In this document: positions 60,609 through 64,000 of the stretch, piece by piece
How positions within the stretch are numbered: the stretch's first letter is position 1
Layout: each line of letters starts with the position of its first letter
Assembly: GCA_963422745.1 (NCBI GenBank)
Contig: OY730477.1
Coordinates: forward strand, 1,984,001 to 2,048,000
Length of the DNA stretch: 64,000 nt
Source: G963422745 sp963422745
GTDB lineage: Bacteria > Actinomycetota > Acidimicrobiia > Acidimicrobiales > Aldehydirespiratoraceae
Direction of reading: 5' to 3'
Program-made: the position numbers and the translations under genes
The notes under the pieces: model-generated
What the model was told of the DNA's origin: nothing
What the model saw: the letters and a program-made list of their open reading frames with translations, nothing else
Database searches by the model: none

Positions 60609-61517
60609 ATGAAGGTACGTATCGGATTCGGAATCGGAACTGCCCCAGGCTTGTTTGCTGAGCCGCATGGGCTGGCACGCGTCGCTGACGTGCTTGACGC
60701 CGATGGCTGGGACTCGCTTTGGTTCCCCGAACGGGTGAGTAGCAACCAGCTCGACCCGATCGTAGCGATGTCATATGTCGCGGGTTGTTGCAAACGCCTC
60801 AAGTTCGGCTCTGCTGTGTCGGTGGTCCCAGGTCGAAATCCGGTGCTGCTGGCCAAGGCATTTGCAAGCCTTGACGTGGTCAGCGCAGGGCGTTGCCTTC
60901 CTGCGTTCGGGTTGGGCATCGCCGATGCGGGCGAGCATCAGGCCTTCGGTGTAAGCCGCCGCGAACGGGCGCCTTGGCTTGAGGAGGCGATGCCGTTGAT
61001 TCGTCGTCTCTGGGCCGAAGAGACCGTCGATCATCACGGACCACGGTTCTCGATCCGAGGTGCCAGGGTGCTGCCCAAACCTGTACAGCAGCCCCTGGAG
61101 GTGTGGCTCGGCGGGCAGGCACCATCTGAGCTTCGTCGGACGGGACGACTAGGTGACGGTTGGCTGGCGTCGTTCACCACCGCACGCCAAGTTGGCGAAG
61201 GAATCGAGATCATCAAACAGGCCGCAGCCGACGCCGACCGTGAGATCGACCCGGAGCACTACGGCGTTCTGATTCCTTACGCCACAGCCGAACTGCCGCC
61301 GGTTTTGCTCAAGCGCCTGAGAGCGCGCCGCGCTGATACGGCTATCAGTGACGTGATCGCGACCTCGCCGGGGGCGCTCAAAGACATGATCGATGCATTC
61401 ATTGAGGTCGGTGCAAGCAAGTTCGTGGTGTTCGGGATCGACGAACTCGGTAGTTCACAAGAGTGGATCACCGAGATCAAAAGCATCGGCAGCGAGGTGC
61501 TCAACAAGCAGACCTGA
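60609..61517 (+). CDS. Luciferase-like (probably F420-dependent) oxidoreductase
   Basis: 302 residues, a (beta/alpha)8 LLM-class protein: MKVRIGFGIGTAPG, WDSLWFPERVSSNQLDP, LKFGSAVSVVPGRNPVLLAKAFASLDVVS, RCLPAFGLG, VLPKPVQQPLEVWLGG and RTGRLGDGWLAS. The form of the cofactor segment is that of actinobacterial F420-dependent members, though FMN cannot be excluded. Substrate unknown. The stop is followed closely by the metB-end repeat. Confidence 0.85.
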   Translation: MKVRIGFGIGTAPGLFAEPHGLARVADVLDADGWDSLWFPERVSSNQLDPIVAMSYVAGCCKRLKFGSAVSVVPGRNPVLLAKAFASLDVVSAGRCLPAFGLGIADAGEHQAFGVSRRERAPWLEEAMPLIRRLWAEETVDHHGPRFSIRGARVLPKPVQQPLEVWLGGQAPSELRRTGRLGDGWLASFTTARQVGEGIEIIKQAAADADREIDPEHYGVLIPYATAELPPVLLKRLRARRADTAISDVIATSPGALKDMIDAFIEVGASKFVVFGIDELGSSQEWITEIKSIGSEVLNKQT

Positions 61518-61535
61518 GCCAGCCGTGCATGACCA

Positions 61536-61637
61536 CAACACAGTTGCCTATCCCCGCAGTACTTCGGCGTCCTTGTTTGCCTCGCGTGTGTCATCAACCT
61601 TCAACACAGTTGCTTATCCCCGGAGTGCCTCGGCGTC
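61536..61637. repeat. 36-bp repeat pair with one 30-bp spacer at the metB 3' end
   Basis: Repeats at 61536-61571 and 61602-61637 (core CAACACAGTTGC, TATCCCC) with 4 mismatches; interval 61572-61601 is exactly 30 bp. The second copy contains the last codons and TAA of metB. This is a minimal repeat-spacer-repeat unit. Confidence 0.92.
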
Positions 61638-62801
61638 GAGAGCTGACTTGAGGTCCTTCACGATGTCGTCCACGGATTCGATACCGACGGAGATGCGCAA
61701 TAGGTCGTCGGGAACCTCAAGCGCTGACCCCTGCGCCGATGCGTGGGTCATGACGGCCGGATGCTCGATCAGCGACTCAACCGCTCCGAGCGATTCCGCC
61801 AGCACGAACACTCGTGTCGCTGTGGCTACCCGCATGGCTGCGGCACGGCCGCCAGACAAACGAAACGACACCATCCCACCAAAGCCCGACATCTGTTTGA
61901 CCGCAGCACCATGGCCACGTTGGGTCGCCAGACCCGGGTAAAGCACCTCGGAGACCGCCGGGTGATCCACCAGCATGTCAACCACCGCAGCCGCGTTTGT
62001 GCAATGGCGATCCATTCGCACACCCAGCGTCTTGAGACCCCGAAGCGTCAGATAATTGTCGAACGGACTCGGCACCGCGCCGATCACGTTTTGCAGATGT
62101 GCGAAGCGTTCAGCGAGGTCGTCGTTGTTGGTGGCAACGAACCCTCCGACCACATCGGAGTGCCCGCTGCAGTATTTGGTGGTGGAATGCACCACCACAT
62201 CGGCACCGTGAGCCAATGGCCGCTGCAGATACGGGGTCGCGAATGTGTTGTCAACCACCAATAGCGCGCCAGCTTGGTGGGTGACGTTGGCCGCATCAAC
62301 CAGATCAACAACGCTGAGCAGCGGATTGCTGGGTGACTCGGCCCACACCATCGCGGTTTCGGGTCGGATCGCATCGCGCAGCGAGTCAATGTCGGTGAGA
62401 TCCACGGTGCTGAATGTGATGCCCGCCGAGGGTGCAATCACCTCCGAGATCAGGCGGTAGGTGCCTCCATAGGCGTCGTCTCCCAACACGATGTGATCAC
62501 CTGGCGACAGTGTCCGCAGCACCGTATCCTCCGCTGCCATCCCCGATGCGAAGGCCAGGCCGTGTCGGGCGCCCTCCAGTGAAGCCAGACAGTGCTGTAG
62601 CGCGCTGCGGGTTGGGTTGGCGGTGCGGGAGTATTCGTAACCTTCGTGTTCGCCAACGCCTCGTTGGACGAAAGTTGAAGCGAGCGAGATCGGCGTGACG
62701 ATCGCCCCCGACGTCGGGTCGTGAGGCTGGCCGGAACGAATTGCGAGGGTTTCGAAACCCCAGGCTTCGGGATCTGCGAAGGTGTCGTCGGTTGTGATCA
62801 A
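61614..62801 (-). CDS. metB: Cystathionine gamma-synthase/lyase-type enzyme
   Basis: 395 residues from TTG 62801, overlapping the upstream stop as TTGA. GFETLAIRSGQPHDPTSGAI, EYSRTANPTRSALQHCLASLEG, LGDDAYGGTYRL and the PLP lysine in HSTTKYCSGHSDVVGGF match the MetB/MetC group; synthase and lyase cannot be separated by eye. Next to a cystathionine beta-synthase gene, a reverse-transsulfuration pair is as likely as methionine synthesis. The frame is open 51 codons further upstream but that overlaps CBS. Confidence 0.9.
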   Translation of the reverse strand: MITTDDTFADPEAWGFETLAIRSGQPHDPTSGAIVTPISLASTFVQRGVGEHEGYEYSRTANPTRSALQHCLASLEGARHGLAFASGMAAEDTVLRTLSPGDHIVLGDDAYGGTYRLISEVIAPSAGITFSTVDLTDIDSLRDAIRPETAMVWAESPSNPLLSVVDLVDAANVTHQAGALLVVDNTFATPYLQRPLAHGADVVVHSTTKYCSGHSDVVGGFVATNNDDLAERFAHLQNVIGAVPSPFDNYLTLRGLKTLGVRMDRHCTNAAAVVDMLVDHPAVSEVLYPGLATQRGHGAAVKQMSGFGGMVSFRLSGGRAAAMRVATATRVFVLAESLGAVESLIEHPAVMTHASAQGSALEVPDDLLRISVGIESVDDIVKDLKSALDAEALRG

Positions 62802-64000
62802 ACCAGGCCCTTTCGGTTGTGCGCCGACAAACCTACAGGCGATCCGACTTGTGCCAGATCCGCGGTGAGGCGACCGGACAGAAACGTCAATACGTCGCTG
62901 CTCGAAACGACGGCACGTGGCTGGCCCCCGGCAAGCACAAGAAGCGCCGAACAAGTCTCCAGCATCTCAACCGCAAGCGCCACCGGCTGTCCTGAACCGA
63001 TTGTCGGCAATCTGGGTCCCATCACGTCCGACACCTTCTGGTCCATCACTTCGCCAGTTTCGAAGGCCCGCTCCATCAACCTGAGTTCACTCACCGAACC
63101 CATTACCTCGGCGTTGGCGAGGGGCATTTCGCCCTTGCCGACCGGTAATTGCGACACTCCGTGCTCGCTCATGATCCACGAAGCCTCGCGCACGGTCTGG
63201 TGAGGTTGCACATAAAGAAGTTCGGGCACGCCGACACGGCGACTGGACAGCACATCATCAACCACAGGTCCCGATGCTCGGATGAATCCGAACCCGGCCA
63301 TCCACTCGTCGTCAAACATCGTGGACAGATACAACCTTCCACTGTCGGGCACTAGGACCACCACCAGGTCACCGGGGCCGCAGTCGCGGGCGACGGTAAC
63401 CGCAGCGTTCACGGCGGTACCACAAGACCCGCCGATAAGCAGCCCCTCGCGTCTGGTCACATCACGTGCAGTCAGAAACGAGTCTTGGTCGCTCACCGCG
63501 ATCGTGCGGTCAACCACGGACGGATCGTAAGTGTCGGGAAAGAAGTCCTCCCCTACCCCCTCCACCAGATAGGGACGTCCTGAGCCTCCCGAATACACAG
63601 AACCCTGCGGATCGGCGGCAACTATTTGTATCGCAGGGTTGCGTTCCTTGAGGTAGCGGCCCACCCCGGCGAGGGTGCCGCCTGTGCCCGCACCGGCCAC
63701 AAAATGCGTGATTCGGCCTTCGGTCTGGCGCCAAATCTCCGGACCGGTTGTTTCATAATGCGAGCGGGGATTCACGGGATTGTGATATTGGTCCGGCCGA
63801 AACGCCCCCGGTATCTCCTTCACCAGCCGCCTAGCGGTCGAATAGTACGACGCTGGATCCTCCGGGGCGACCGCTACCGGGCACACAACTACCTCTGCGC
63901 CGTAGGCCCGCAGGAGGTGGACCTTTTCGGCGGCGACCTTGTCGGACACCACAAAGACGCAGCGGTAGCCGCGTTGGGCCGAGACCATCGCGAGACCCAC
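62798..64000 (-). CDS. Cystathionine beta-synthase with CBS domains (5' part outside the window)
   Basis: About 400 residues seen, the N-terminus cut by the window end. Type II PLP-fold parts: VGLAMVSAQRGYRCVFVV, THFVAGAGTGGTLAGVGRYL and GLLIGGSCGTAVNAAV. After residue ~240 two CBS domains follow (LLYVQPHQTVREASWIMSEHGVSQLPV and VMGPRLPTIGSGQPVALAVEML), as in regulated forms. It condenses serine and homocysteine, or can make H2S. The PLP lysine region lies outside the window. Confidence 0.9.
   Translation of the reverse strand: MGLAMVSAQRGYRCVFVVSDKVAAEKVHLLRAYGAEVVVCPVAVAPEDPASYYSTARRLVKEIPGAFRPDQYHNPVNPRSHYETTGPEIWRQTEGRITHFVAGAGTGGTLAGVGRYLKERNPAIQIVAADPQGSVYSGGSGRPYLVEGVGEDFFPDTYDPSVVDRTIAVSDQDSFLTARDVTRREGLLIGGSCGTAVNAAVTVARDCGPGDLVVVLVPDSGRLYLSTMFDDEWMAGFGFIRASGPVVDDVLSSRRVGVPELLYVQPHQTVREASWIMSEHGVSQLPVGKGEMPLANAEVMGSVSELRLMERAFETGEVMDQKVSDVMGPRLPTIGSGQPVALAVEMLETCSALLVLAGGQPRAVVSSSDVLTFLSGRLTADLAQVGSPVGLSAHNRKGLV

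Overview
The window is high-GC, densely coded bacterial DNA that looks actinobacterial, most likely class Acidimicrobiia (inference). The pointers are Ku next to a stand-alone LigD polymerase domain, a homodimeric AceE-type pyruvate dehydrogenase E1, an F420-type luciferase-like oxidoreductase, a SpoIID-SLH surface protein, SUF as the Fe-S system seen here, many GTG/TTG starts, and many genes whose start codon sits 6-8 nt after a TANNNT -10 box, as in leaderless actinobacterial mRNAs.

Layout. 1-13,626 (minus): a his/trp supercluster, hisD-C-B-H-A-F, a GroES-like gene, hisI-trpE-ygfZ, a DnaJ-domain gene, an ABM-fold monooxygenase gene, then trpC-F-B-A, with trpA cut by the window edge. Many junctions are 4-bp start/stop overlaps, including a probable CTG start for trpC. 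13,967-20,905: a SpoIID/SLH surface protein (+), then a DUF354-like protein, a polysaccharide flippase, a rhodanese-MoeB fusion and a sirtuin (all minus). 21,055-31,343: an unknown conserved protein, leucyl aminopeptidase, LigD polymerase and Ku, a membrane protein, an M24 peptidase diverging from metY, a CoA-binding protein and a LipB-LipA fusion. 31,353-42,841: E2, dihydrolipoamide dehydrogenase, LapA, an epimerase, RNase HI, AceE, an HhH-GPD protein, an alpha/beta hydrolase and a 1-Cys peroxiredoxin. 43,015-52,144: an acyl-CoA dehydrogenase and two converging SUF loci (sufC2-sufS-sufU on plus; sufB-x-sufD-Rieske-sufC on minus). 52,487-64,000: a flavin reductase, a two-gene operon ending in a UGSC selenoprotein (in-frame TGA at 54905 with a SECIS-like hairpin), CapA, an eIF2B-like protein, class I fumarase, an F420 oxidoreductase, metB and a partial cystathionine beta-synthase.

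Functionally, lipoate made by the LipB-LipA fusion would serve the E2/Lpd/AceE complex encoded nearby. SUF would supply Fe-S clusters for LipA and fumarase, with YgfZ assisting. The his and trp genes appear to be largely one transcriptional unit. hisG, hisE, trpD and trpG were not seen here.

The most striking feature lies between the genes. Nearly every longer spacer on either strand holds a small direct-repeat array. At least eleven arrays, unrelated in sequence, share one geometry: repeats of about 35-39 bp separated by 28-31 bp, giving a 64-68-bp period. The repeat is often a copy of the adjacent gene boundary, usually including or abutting a stop codon. In several arrays the repeats are conserved while the intervening 30-mers differ. 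That is CRISPR-like geometry with a locus-specific repeat, as expected from ectopic spacer integration or a similar unrecognised duplication process. No cas genes are present in the window.
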